Made by a program: the position numbers and the translations under genes. The notes below the pieces were generated by a model. That model was not told the origin of the DNA. It made no database searches and worked only from the letters and a program-made list of their open reading frames with translations. 17,740 nucleotides of DNA from DASPKA01 sp035628335. GTDB lineage: Bacteria > Patescibacteriota > Doudnabacteria > UBA920. The stretch covers positions 1 to 17,740 of the forward strand of contig DASPKA010000089.1 of the NCBI GenBank assembly GCA_035628335.1. Reading direction: 5' to 3'. Positions 6,111 to 12,769 of the stretch are shown piece after piece. How positions within the stretch are numbered: position 1 is the first letter of the stretch; each line of letters starts with the position of its first letter.

Positions 6111-6153
6111 GCGCTTGGTTTCAGTATAGAAACCAGGCGCGTTTTGTTTTTTT
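6111..6153 (+). terminator. Strong intrinsic terminator before the helicase gene
   Basis: GCGCTTGGTTTC pairs with GAAACCAGGCGC over 12 positions (one T-G wobble) across an AGTATA loop, followed by TTTTGTTTTTTT. It ends the small membrane-protein cluster and isolates it from the helicase promoter. Confidence 0.92.
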
Positions 6154-6161
6154 GGCTAGCG

Positions 6162-6170
6162 TGATAAAAT
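6162..6170 (+). promoter_or_regulatory. Extended -10 promoter of the helicase gene, leaderless layout
   Basis: TGATAAAAT matches an extended -10 (TGnTATAAT). The ATG at 6179 begins 8 nt after it and no RBS is visible, so the mRNA probably begins at the start codon. The T run of the preceding terminator occupies the -35 position. Confidence 0.55.
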
Positions 6171-6178
6171 TACCTAAC

Positions 6179-8266
6179 ATGGATCTTTCAGTGTTAAACC
6201 TCATGCAAAAGCAAGCAGTAACCGCGGATGTGAAGCGTCCGGTTTTAGTTTTGGCTGGAGCTGGGTCTGGGAAAACTCGGGTTTTGACGTATCGTATAGC
6301 ATGGCTTTTATCAGAAAAGCATTTTGCCCCGCAGGAGATTCTGGCGCTTACCTTTACCAACAAGGCGGCGCTTGAAATGAAGCAGCGGGTTCTTAACTTG
6401 CTTGGAAGCTCTCAGCTTCATGAACCTACACTCGGAACCTTTCACTCGGTCTGTGTGCGTATCTTGAGACGGGAGATTGGTGTTATGGGTTACCGAAATA
6501 ACTTCATCATATATGACAGCGACGACTCAAATAAGGTTATCAAGCAAATTCACGAAGAATTGAAAATAGGCAAAGCCTTTTCTCCTGGTTTTTTCAAGGC
6601 TCAGATTTCCAGAGCCAAAAATCTCATGCAAACTCCAGACTCCCTTGATTTGCCATTGGATGGAAGATTACTTGAGCAGGTACGTGAGGTATACCTCAGG
6701 TATCAAAACTTTTTGCATCAAGAGTCAGCGGTTGATTTTGATGACCTGTTGTTGCTTACTATAAAAATTTTCCAAAGTTTTCCTAAAGTTTTGCAACGCT
6801 ATAAGAAAAAATTCAAGTATATACTCGTTGACGAATACCAAGACACAAATCCAGCACAGTTTGAACTACTTAGGCTTTTGGTTACTAATGGAAATATTTT
6901 TGTTGTGGGAGATGATGCCCAGAGTATTTATGGTTTTAGAGGAAGTGATATTCGCAATATTTTAAACTTTGAGCAACAGTTTGCTAGCTGTTGTACTGTT
7001 CTTCTCGAGCAAAACTACAGGAGCACTGGACATATTCTTCGCACAGCAGGCTCTGTGATTCAACTCAGCCCAGAACAGAAGCCAAAGACGCTTTGGACTG
7101 AAAATGGTGACGGCAATAAGGTGACAGTATACGAAGCTGAAGACGAACGAGCAGAGGCTGAGTTTGTGGCTAAGAAAATTATTGCTTTCGCAACAGGGGC
7201 AGAAGATGTTGAAGAAATACAGGAAGAACCTGCGCAAAGTTATTCTATTTTAGATTTGTACTTAAAGAAGGCCAGGCGGCAGCAGAGTTCCTATGTGGGT
7301 ACCCTACCTAAGCGTCACGAGACATTGCGGAAGTATGCTGTACTCTACCGCACACATGCTCAGTCTCGGGCACTGGAAGAAACATTTATTCGAGCTGCCA
7401 TACCATATAAGCTCATAGGTGGTATACGCTTTTATGAGCGTAAAGAAGTAAAGGACTTTCTTGCATGGGTACGGCTTAGTATTCGCCTGCAAGACAGATT
7501 AGCGCTTGAGCGGGTAATAAACTACCCGGCACGCGGATTAGGTGATAAAGCCCAAGCTCTAATCCTTGACCAGTTGCTCATGTTTTCAGGTAACAAAGCT
7601 TCTCAGTTCCTAGAAGGACTTCCCACGTTCTTACCCCCAAAGCAAGCTGCTTCAGCACGAGGCTTTTTTGAATCCCTTGCACGTTTTCAGGACCTAAGCC
7701 CAGACATGAACTTGTGGAGCTTTATGAAGCAAGTGTATGCTGAAACTGGGTTTGAGAAACTGCTTAAGGATGGGACTGAAATGGGAGATGCGCGTGTGGA
7801 GAATGTGAAAGAGTTAATCGCTACTGCAAAGAAATATGACTCACTCTCATGGCACGAAGGAGCTGAACTTTTTATGGAGGAAGTAGCACTCCTTACAAAC
7901 CAGGACGAAGCAGAAGTAGAAAGCGACTACGTCACCCTGCTTACTTTGCACTCAGCTAAGGGTCTGGAGTTTGACACAGTGTTTTTTGTTGGTTTAGAAG
8001 AAGGGCTCTTGCCGCACTCGCGAAGCCTGTTAGATCCGAGCGAGCTATCTGAGGAAGTCAGGCTTGCGTACGTAGGAATGACTCGTGCCCGTGAGCGACT
8101 CTACCTGGTTTATGCAAGACAAAGATTTGCCTATGGTGGATACCAAGCAAACTTACCTTCTAGGTTTTTAAAAGTCTTACCTTCAGACTCAGTTCACTTT
8201 GTCGGGGGATTAGGGTTGGTGAATTTAAATGATTCAGAAGTTACGTACGAAGCTTACGAATTTTAA
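6179..8266 (+). CDS. uvrD: UvrD/PcrA-type superfamily 1 DNA helicase
   Basis: This is a 3'-5' DNA helicase used in nucleotide-excision and mismatch repair and in clearing replication blocks. Motifs in order: Q motif near LNLMQKQAV (5-13); Walker A AGAGSGKT (26-33); motif Ia LALTFTNKAALEM; Walker B ILVDEYQDTNPAQ (Asp218/Glu219); motif III FVVGDDAQSIYGFRGSD; motif IV LLEQNYRS; motif V TLLTLHSAKGLEFD; motif VI VRLAYVGMTRARERLYL (about 635). At 695 aa it is close to UvrD/PcrA (about 720) but stops without the usual C-terminal Tudor-like region. An in-frame TTG at 6152 exists, but ATG at 6179 is preferred because MDLSVLNLMQKQAV matches the family start and the -10 box is 8 nt before it. UvrD, PcrA and Rep cannot be separated reliably by eye. 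Confidence 0.95.
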   Translation: MDLSVLNLMQKQAVTADVKRPVLVLAGAGSGKTRVLTYRIAWLLSEKHFAPQEILALTFTNKAALEMKQRVLNLLGSSQLHEPTLGTFHSVCVRILRREIGVMGYRNNFIIYDSDDSNKVIKQIHEELKIGKAFSPGFFKAQISRAKNLMQTPDSLDLPLDGRLLEQVREVYLRYQNFLHQESAVDFDDLLLLTIKIFQSFPKVLQRYKKKFKYILVDEYQDTNPAQFELLRLLVTNGNIFVVGDDAQSIYGFRGSDIRNILNFEQQFASCCTVLLEQNYRSTGHILRTAGSVIQLSPEQKPKTLWTENGDGNKVTVYEAEDERAEAEFVAKKIIAFATGAEDVEEIQEEPAQSYSILDLYLKKARRQQSSYVGTLPKRHETLRKYAVLYRTHAQSRALEETFIRAAIPYKLIGGIRFYERKEVKDFLAWVRLSIRLQDRLALERVINYPARGLGDKAQALILDQLLMFSGNKASQFLEGLPTFLPPKQAASARGFFESLARFQDLSPDMNLWSFMKQVYAETGFEKLLKDGTEMGDARVENVKELIATAKKYDSLSWHEGAELFMEEVALLTNQDEAEVESDYVTLLTLHSAKGLEFDTVFFVGLEEGLLPHSRSLLDPSELSEEVRLAYVGMTRARERLYLVYARQRFAYGGYQANLPSRFLKVLPSDSVHFVGGLGLVNLNDSEVTYEAYEF

Positions 8267-8272
8267 TTCCGC

Positions 8273-8347
8273 GTCATTCCCGCGAAGGCGGGAATCTTGC
8301 AGCTGTGACACTTTTAGCAATAGATTCCCGCCTTCGCGGGAATGACA
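8273..8347. repeat. Pair of GC-rich palindromic repeats facing each other
   Basis: A unit containing ATTCCCGCGAAGGCGGGAAT occurs at 8274-8296, and its inverted copy with ATTCCCGCCTTCGCGGGAAT at 8323-8346. A third copy lies at 9256-9278. Each unit is itself a hairpin, and the two here could pair along their full length around a 24-26 nt loop. Similar ATTCCC...GGGAAT palindromes (for example dRS3 of Neisseria) are dispersed in many bacterial genomes. This pair fills most of the helicase-rsmA spacer and has no T run that would make it a clear plus-strand terminator. Confidence 0.85.
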
Positions 8348-8378
8348 GCTGAGGGTTGGATGAGAGGCAAGGAAAATA

Positions 8379-9278
8379 ATGAAAAATTTAAACATCTTAC
8401 AACAACTTAAGCACTATGGTATAACACCGAACAAAACATTCGGACAGAATTTTTTGTTGGATGAAGTAGTACTACATGAAATTGTAGAGGCCGCTGAGCT
8501 TACACCAAATGATTTAGTTATAGAGGTGGGGCCTGGTATTGGAAACCTAACACGACTGCTTTTGGAAAAAGCAGGGCATGTGATTTCTGTAGAAAAGGAT
8601 ACGAGCCTGACCTCTGTGCTCAGGGACATTAAACAAGATTTCCCTAACTACTATTTTGAACTTGGAGACGTGCTACATACAACTCCTCGTGGATTAGTGG
8701 AAAATGCTAGCGCTAAGAATAGAAGTTTCACAGGCGTTTCACCAGACTCATATAAAGTTGTTGCAAATATACCATACTACATTACTGGTAAGATCATTCG
8801 CCATTTTTTGGCCCAACACCCTCGCCCTAGCCTTATGGTCCTGCTCATGCAAAAGGAGGTTGCTGAGAACCTAACAGCGAATGAGGGTGACCTGAACATA
8901 CTGGGTATCTCAGTACAATTGTATGGAAAAGTTGAATACGTTAAAAGAGTGCCGAGCGACAGCTTTTATCCGGTACCTAAAGTTGACAGTGCGATAGTAA
9001 AGATAGATTTGAGACAAAAAAGCCCATTTTTAATTAAAGACGAACGTCAGTTTTTTAGAGTCTTGAAAGCATGTTTTCTTGGAAAAAGGAAGCAAATACA
9101 CAACACCTTAAAGAATAATCTAAAGCTAGACGAACTAACTGTGCAAGAACTTCTCTCTAATATAGAAATAGATCCAAAAACAAGGCCGCAACAACTCAGT
9201 ATTCAAAAATGGATTGAGCTTAGTGAAGAAATTTCGCTCCTTGAACATAAAAAAAGATTCCCGCCTTCGCGGGAATGA
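8379..9278 (+). CDS. rsmA: 16S rRNA (adenine1518/1519-N6)-dimethyltransferase RsmA (KsgA)
   Basis: The enzyme uses S-adenosylmethionine to dimethylate two adjacent adenines in helix 45 of 16S rRNA, a late step of small-subunit assembly. The N-terminal signature FGQNFLLD is at 22-29. The SAM-binding motif VIEVGPGIGNLTRLLL is near 46-61, followed by VISVEKD with the acidic ribose-binding residue. The catalytic motif is VVANIPYYITGKI (NIPY in place of the common NLPY), then MQKEVAENLTA. The C-terminal helical domain ends with LSIQKWIELSEEI. At 299 aa it is somewhat longer than usual. The last codons, reading RFPPSRE and stop, come from a copy of the palindromic repeat, so the native tail was probably replaced. 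The RBS AAGGAAA lies at 8369-8375. It is likely cotranscribed with the helicase. Confidence 0.95.
   Translation: MKNLNILQQLKHYGITPNKTFGQNFLLDEVVLHEIVEAAELTPNDLVIEVGPGIGNLTRLLLEKAGHVISVEKDTSLTSVLRDIKQDFPNYYFELGDVLHTTPRGLVENASAKNRSFTGVSPDSYKVVANIPYYITGKIIRHFLAQHPRPSLMVLLMQKEVAENLTANEGDLNILGISVQLYGKVEYVKRVPSDSFYPVPKVDSAIVKIDLRQKSPFLIKDERQFFRVLKACFLGKRKQIHNTLKNNLKLDELTVQELLSNIEIDPKTRPQQLSIQKWIELSEEISLLEHKKRFPPSRE
9249..9276 (-). terminator. Intrinsic terminator of the DUF192 gene made from the palindromic repeat
   Basis: Read on the minus strand, ATTCCCGC pairs with GCGGGAAT across a GAAG loop (8 bp), followed by C and seven T. It lies just beyond the stop of the minus-strand DUF192 gene and within the 3' end of the convergent rsmA gene. 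Confidence 0.8.
9256..9278. repeat. Third copy of the palindromic repeat, inside the 3' end of rsmA
   Basis: It is identical in core to the copies at 8274-8296 and 8323-8346. On the plus strand it encodes the final RFPPSRE residues of RsmA and the TGA stop (9276-9278). On the minus strand it forms the terminator stem for the DUF192 gene. Confidence 0.85.
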
Positions 9279-9308
9279 TTGGAGTGTTTCTATGCTTGAA
9301 GGAATTTT

Positions 9309-9800
9309 TTAATTGCAAATATTTTTTTTGAATGAAAAGTTATCACCAACTTTAATAGAATATTTTTCTGCAAATCCTGCCGGTACTTCTAAGATAAATT
9401 CTATGTCCATTGTGGGGCGAAAGATGGTCGGGGTGGGGGAGGTACCAGAAGGTTTTGGGATATCTCTGTCAATTTGTACAATTTTTTCTTTATCAATCCA
9501 TATAGCGTCCAGATTATAGTTCATGTCTTTCATCCAAAACGTAGGACGTTTGTTGGACTCGTTTCTAAAGTCAAAAAGCATGCTTTCACCGCTGGTTTTA
9601 CGCGATAAACCTTGTTCTCTTTCTGCTTGGGTAGCTCCGTATAAAGCGTCCACTGATGCATTTCCTACCGTAATGCGGACAGGAAAACTACACGGGGTTG
9701 GGTTGTTTGCAGTATGAGGGTCTCTCGCTAATTTTTTTGCAAAAAGGCCCGCGGTAATTACGAGTATAACTGCCAGTATGAGTAATATTTTTTTATACAT
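9309..9800 (-). CDS. DUF192 family protein, secreted or membrane-anchored
   Basis: The 163-residue protein has an N-terminal hydrophobic helix at 4-21 (KILLILAVILVITAGLFA), either a signal peptide or an anchor, which places the domain outside the membrane. From about residue 45 it follows the DUF192 pattern: ITVGNASVDALYGATQAERE, then QGLSRKTS, MLFDF, PTFWMKDMNYNLDAIWID, IVQIDRDIPKPSG and FILEVPAGFAEKYSIKVGDNF. The family function is not established. The gene faces rsmA head to tail and ends 31 nt from it, sharing the repeat-derived terminator. No confident promoter or RBS was found upstream of ATG at 9800; a small hairpin (CCGAG/CTCGG) lies in the leader. Confidence 0.88.
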   Translation of the reverse strand: MYKKILLILAVILVITAGLFAKKLARDPHTANNPTPCSFPVRITVGNASVDALYGATQAEREQGLSRKTSGESMLFDFRNESNKRPTFWMKDMNYNLDAIWIDKEKIVQIDRDIPKPSGTSPTPTIFRPTMDIEFILEVPAGFAEKYSIKVGDNFSFKKNICN

Positions 9801-9863
9801 ATAAAGGTTTGGCCGAGCTAATCTCTCGGTACAAGTGCCATACCATTTTTTTGATCGTGGTAC

Positions 9864-9892
9864 TTGAAAAAAGATTTTAGATATGCTATAAT
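9864..9892 (+). promoter_or_regulatory. Strong promoter of the secreted-protein operon
   Basis: TTGAAA (9864-9869) and TATAAT (9887-9892) have ideal 17-nt spacing, and TGC before the -10 makes an extended -10. The first ATG is at 9902, 9 nt after the -10 box. The -35 overlaps the right arm of an inverted repeat, CAAGTGCCA (9832-9840) with TGGTACTTG (9858-9866), which could bind a regulator. Confidence 0.8.
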
Positions 9893-9901
9893 TATATTAC
9901 C

Positions 9902-9967
9902 ATGAGTTACAAGCTGTGCAAAATATCACAGCGAATGAAACAAAAAATAAAATTGCATAGAAAATGA
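9902..9967 (+). CDS. 21-residue basic leader ORF coupled to the next gene
   Basis: ATG at 9902 sits 9 nt behind the strongest promoter in the window, so it would be the first codon of a leaderless or nearly leaderless message. The peptide MSYKLCKISQRMKQKIKLHRK is very basic. Its TGA (9965-9967) overlaps the ATG of the next gene (9964) in an ATGA arrangement, which would deliver ribosomes to a start that lacks its own RBS. I infer a leader peptide whose main job is translational coupling; an independent function is possible. Confidence 0.5.
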   Translation: MSYKLCKISQRMKQKIKLHRK

Positions 9968-10686
9968 AATTGCAGGATTCCAAAAACGAACCGGTCATTA
10001 GTCTTTCTCAAATCTACACTATTGCTGCTGTGTGTGTCTTTTTGTTAGTCTTAAGTTTTTTTAAGTACGGCTTACCAAGTTTTGAAAAACAAGTCGCGAG
10101 AGCTACCAGCCCTAACTCTCAAGTTAATTTTGACTCGTTAGTTACTGAGAAGGAAGCAGCGTATGAAGGAGGGGGTTTGGATAGCGGACTTGATGAGTTA
10201 GAAGGCCTGGACGCTGAGACCAATGCGCTCGTGGCAGGAGCAGAGACCGGTCCACTTGCAGAGATGCCGGAGTTTGACGAGCTTGCTTCTAAAGACCAGG
10301 TAGCCATGATAAAAGTAAAAGTTATAGAGGACATATCTCGCGAAGCTGTTACCCGATACTTTGAAGAGCTTGAAGCTGTAGAAGGAGTGAGCGGGTATTT
10401 CGAGCTGCTTGCAGCGCTTTCTGCTTCCTCAACTGCTTCTCAACAGAAGTACGATGAGTTGACTGCGAGGCTGATAAAATCTGTTTCCGCAATTGAGGTA
10501 CCCAAGTCCATAGCTGCATATCACAGAATTCGACTGCTATTTTACCAATCGCTCTCTGAGCTGGGACCTATGCTAGCAAATCAAAATGCTGATGGTGTTG
10601 CAGAGAGAGCGACGATTTTGTTTTCGGTAAATGACAAGATGGAAGCGCTGAGGTCTCAGATATTTGACTTTTATAGTATTCAATAA
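9964..10686 (+). CDS. Membrane-anchored protein of unknown function, first large gene of a three-gene operon
   Basis: The 240-residue protein has a short N-terminal tail, one membrane helix at about 17-38 (IYTIAAVCVFLLVLSFF), then an acidic, low-complexity linker rich in Glu, Gly, Ala and Leu (about 60-105). A mostly helical domain follows to the end (VEGVSGYFELLAALSASSTA, ARLIKSVSAIEVPKSIAAYH). It has no cysteine beyond the one in the membrane helix. I do not recognise a family. The start overlaps the leader ORF stop, and the next gene begins 1 nt after its own stop, so the operon is tightly coupled. By layout it would be exported but tethered, and may serve as a periplasmic or cell-surface part of a complex with its two neighbours. 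Confidence 0.75.
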   Translation: MKLQDSKNEPVISLSQIYTIAAVCVFLLVLSFFKYGLPSFEKQVARATSPNSQVNFDSLVTEKEAAYEGGGLDSGLDELEGLDAETNALVAGAETGPLAEMPEFDELASKDQVAMIKVKVIEDISREAVTRYFEELEAVEGVSGYFELLAALSASSTASQQKYDELTARLIKSVSAIEVPKSIAAYHRIRLLFYQSLSELGPMLANQNADGVAERATILFSVNDKMEALRSQIFDFYSIQ

Positions 10687-10687
10687 G

Positions 10688-12769
10688 ATGAAATTTTTCA
10701 AGAGAATACAAAAACCCATAGCCGGACTCGTGTTGGCCTCAACATTTCTTTTAGCTGCGCCGAGACCAGCTCAGGCCATACCTGCAACAGTGACAAACTT
10801 TTTTGCCAATATTTGGGCAAAGGTTCAGACTATACTGCAAGGGACAGGTAACGCCTCGGCAGCTATTACTGCATCACAGACGACTTTGCAGAACGTGCGC
10901 ACTGTGGTTGATAAAGCAACTGCGGAAGCAGCAGGTGCAGGAATTGAAGCCGCAATTACCGCTTGCGATGAGTCATTTGATGGGCTGGAACTACTAAATA
11001 TCCTGAGGGATTTTGTTGGTCAAGGTTTTAGCGCGATTGCAGGTTCTGGCTTAGAAGCGGCAACGCTAGCAATTCAGACAAATATAGTTAGGATGCAGAA
11101 GGTTTGTTATACACGAGTACAGCTCTTTACTAGGCTGCTACCTAACCCTGTTGGACTTGAAATTTGGGAGGTTAAACGTGCCTCTATCATGAACGAACTC
11201 TCTCAGAGAATAACAAACGCTAAAGCTAGAGCTGACAAACTCGGCGCTGACCAGAGATTTTCTGTTAAAGAAATGCTGAAGGCAATAATGCTTGGTATTT
11301 TATATAATCTTACACAAAAATATGCGGCGCAGTTCGTAAACCAGCTTGTTGCGAGATATAAGATAAATAACTTTTTAAATTACGCCAGTTTGTTGGGGTC
11401 ACAGATTTATGCGATGGACTATATTAGAACGAATGTTAAGGACGACCCTCTTAAACAGGCTGCTATGCGCTTTATGCTCATTGGCGGAGAAAAGAGCAAT
11501 AACAAGTACTTAAAAAATGCAGCCACACTTATAGATGCTGCGGTGCGAAAAGACACGGGCTTTGACCCAACATCTCTGCTGCCCGAGGATAACCAGTTTT
11601 ACTCAAAAATTTCACGCTTGTATAAAAATCAATTCTCTCCAAGAATCAGTATTTTTGGCCAGGTTCAGGACGCAAAGGCAGTAGGGCTTGCAGCTGCCAA
11701 CAATGAAATAACGACAGGAAACGGGTTTATGGCAGCAAGGACGTGCGGTCAGACTTTGGCTACACAAAAAGAACTCGACAGACAAATGGATGACTTGGCA
11801 GACAAGACTGCAGCAATACTGGAAGCAAAATACGACTTGCGAGAGCAGCGAGACAAGGTGAGGGCTACGCCATGGAATGGTGTATTTGAGGATTTACAGG
11901 CTCAGGAAGAAGAATTAATGCGATTAGATGCAGAAATAAAGAAAGCAGACGACGCATATTCCAACATCTCTAAGGAAACGTTGCCTAAAGTTTCCAAAGC
12001 AGGTCACTTTGTTCAAAAAGTCTGCGAATCGATTGATAAGCCTTCTAACTTCGTGGAAAGCTCGATTAACTCCTTGATGGATACGTACATTAAGAAGGGG
12101 GTTAATTACGATGATAAAAATTTGCCATTATGGGCTAAAAATCTTGCTGGTCACATCAGTGGTATTGCTACTAAGTTCATTACAGACGGTATAAAAGGCA
12201 AGAACGTGGCAACTGATTTCGACCTTGGGCTAAACGACTTTTCTTCAGACACCCCAATCCCTAACTTAAAGCCTGTGCTGAGTCCTACTGTAGAGTTCCG
12301 CCCTGAAAACCTTATTACTATTGAGTGGGATAACGGAGAAAACCAAAACAATACCAAGCGTCTTGTTCAACTGAGATCAGGTGAGGTTATAGACAGAAAT
12401 AAGCATCTCGCTATTATGACCATTAGCTACCCTCCCACCGGTAGCTTTGGTGACTTGGGTAAAGTTGAGTTTATAGACAACACTACCAAACAGCCAATTC
12501 CGGGCATTTCACCGTTTATACCACGGGACGACCAAAAACAAGATTTATATAGAATAGAGTTTGGGCCATTTGCTGACAGAGCCACCTTTGAGTTTACAGT
12601 ACTTGTATACGGTAAGCGGGACAACAAAATAGATGACAAGCCATCTATTGCCCCTAAGGTATTTAAGATAGTCATACTGAGCCCCGACGAGTTCAGTGGA
12701 GATGTGCTTGGCGCTAGCACAAGCAGACAAGAGATTAAGCTTCGTGGAGAGGAGGTAGTATTTCAATGA
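10688..12769 (+). CDS. Large secreted protein with coiled coil and C-terminal beta domain
   Basis: The protein has 693 residues. A clear signal peptide covers residues 1-30 (MKFFKRIQKP, hydrophobic core, cleavage after AQA). An Ala-rich helical region follows, with paired cysteines (ITACDES, QKVCYTR, ARTCGQT, QKVCESI). A hydrophobic segment FSVKEMLKAIMLGILYNL lies near 195-215. A heptad-rich coiled coil spans about 361-430 (ELDRQMDDLADKTAAILEAK, EEELMRLDAEIKKADDAY). A beta-rich, Ig-like part at about 530-660 ends with VLGAST near 673. An in-frame TTG at 10664 exists, but ATG at 10688 places the signal peptide correctly. The stop overlaps the next start by 4 nt (ATGA). I do not recognise a named family; a surface appendage or secretion-machinery role would fit the layout but is inferred. 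Confidence 0.8.
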   Translation: MKFFKRIQKPIAGLVLASTFLLAAPRPAQAIPATVTNFFANIWAKVQTILQGTGNASAAITASQTTLQNVRTVVDKATAEAAGAGIEAAITACDESFDGLELLNILRDFVGQGFSAIAGSGLEAATLAIQTNIVRMQKVCYTRVQLFTRLLPNPVGLEIWEVKRASIMNELSQRITNAKARADKLGADQRFSVKEMLKAIMLGILYNLTQKYAAQFVNQLVARYKINNFLNYASLLGSQIYAMDYIRTNVKDDPLKQAAMRFMLIGGEKSNNKYLKNAATLIDAAVRKDTGFDPTSLLPEDNQFYSKISRLYKNQFSPRISIFGQVQDAKAVGLAAANNEITTGNGFMAARTCGQTLATQKELDRQMDDLADKTAAILEAKYDLREQRDKVRATPWNGVFEDLQAQEEELMRLDAEIKKADDAYSNISKETLPKVSKAGHFVQKVCESIDKPSNFVESSINSLMDTYIKKGVNYDDKNLPLWAKNLAGHISGIATKFITDGIKGKNVATDFDLGLNDFSSDTPIPNLKPVLSPTVEFRPENLITIEWDNGENQNNTKRLVQLRSGEVIDRNKHLAIMTISYPPTGSFGDLGKVEFIDNTTKQPIPGISPFIPRDDQKQDLYRIEFGPFADRATFEFTVLVYGKRDNKIDDKPSIAPKVFKIVILSPDEFSGDVLGASTSRQEIKLRGEEVVFQ

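Noticed and set aside
9832..9866. Inverted repeat CAAGTGCCA / TGGTACTTG as a terminator
   Set aside because: The loop is 17 nt and no T run follows on either strand. It is noted only as a possible operator touching the -35 box at 9864.
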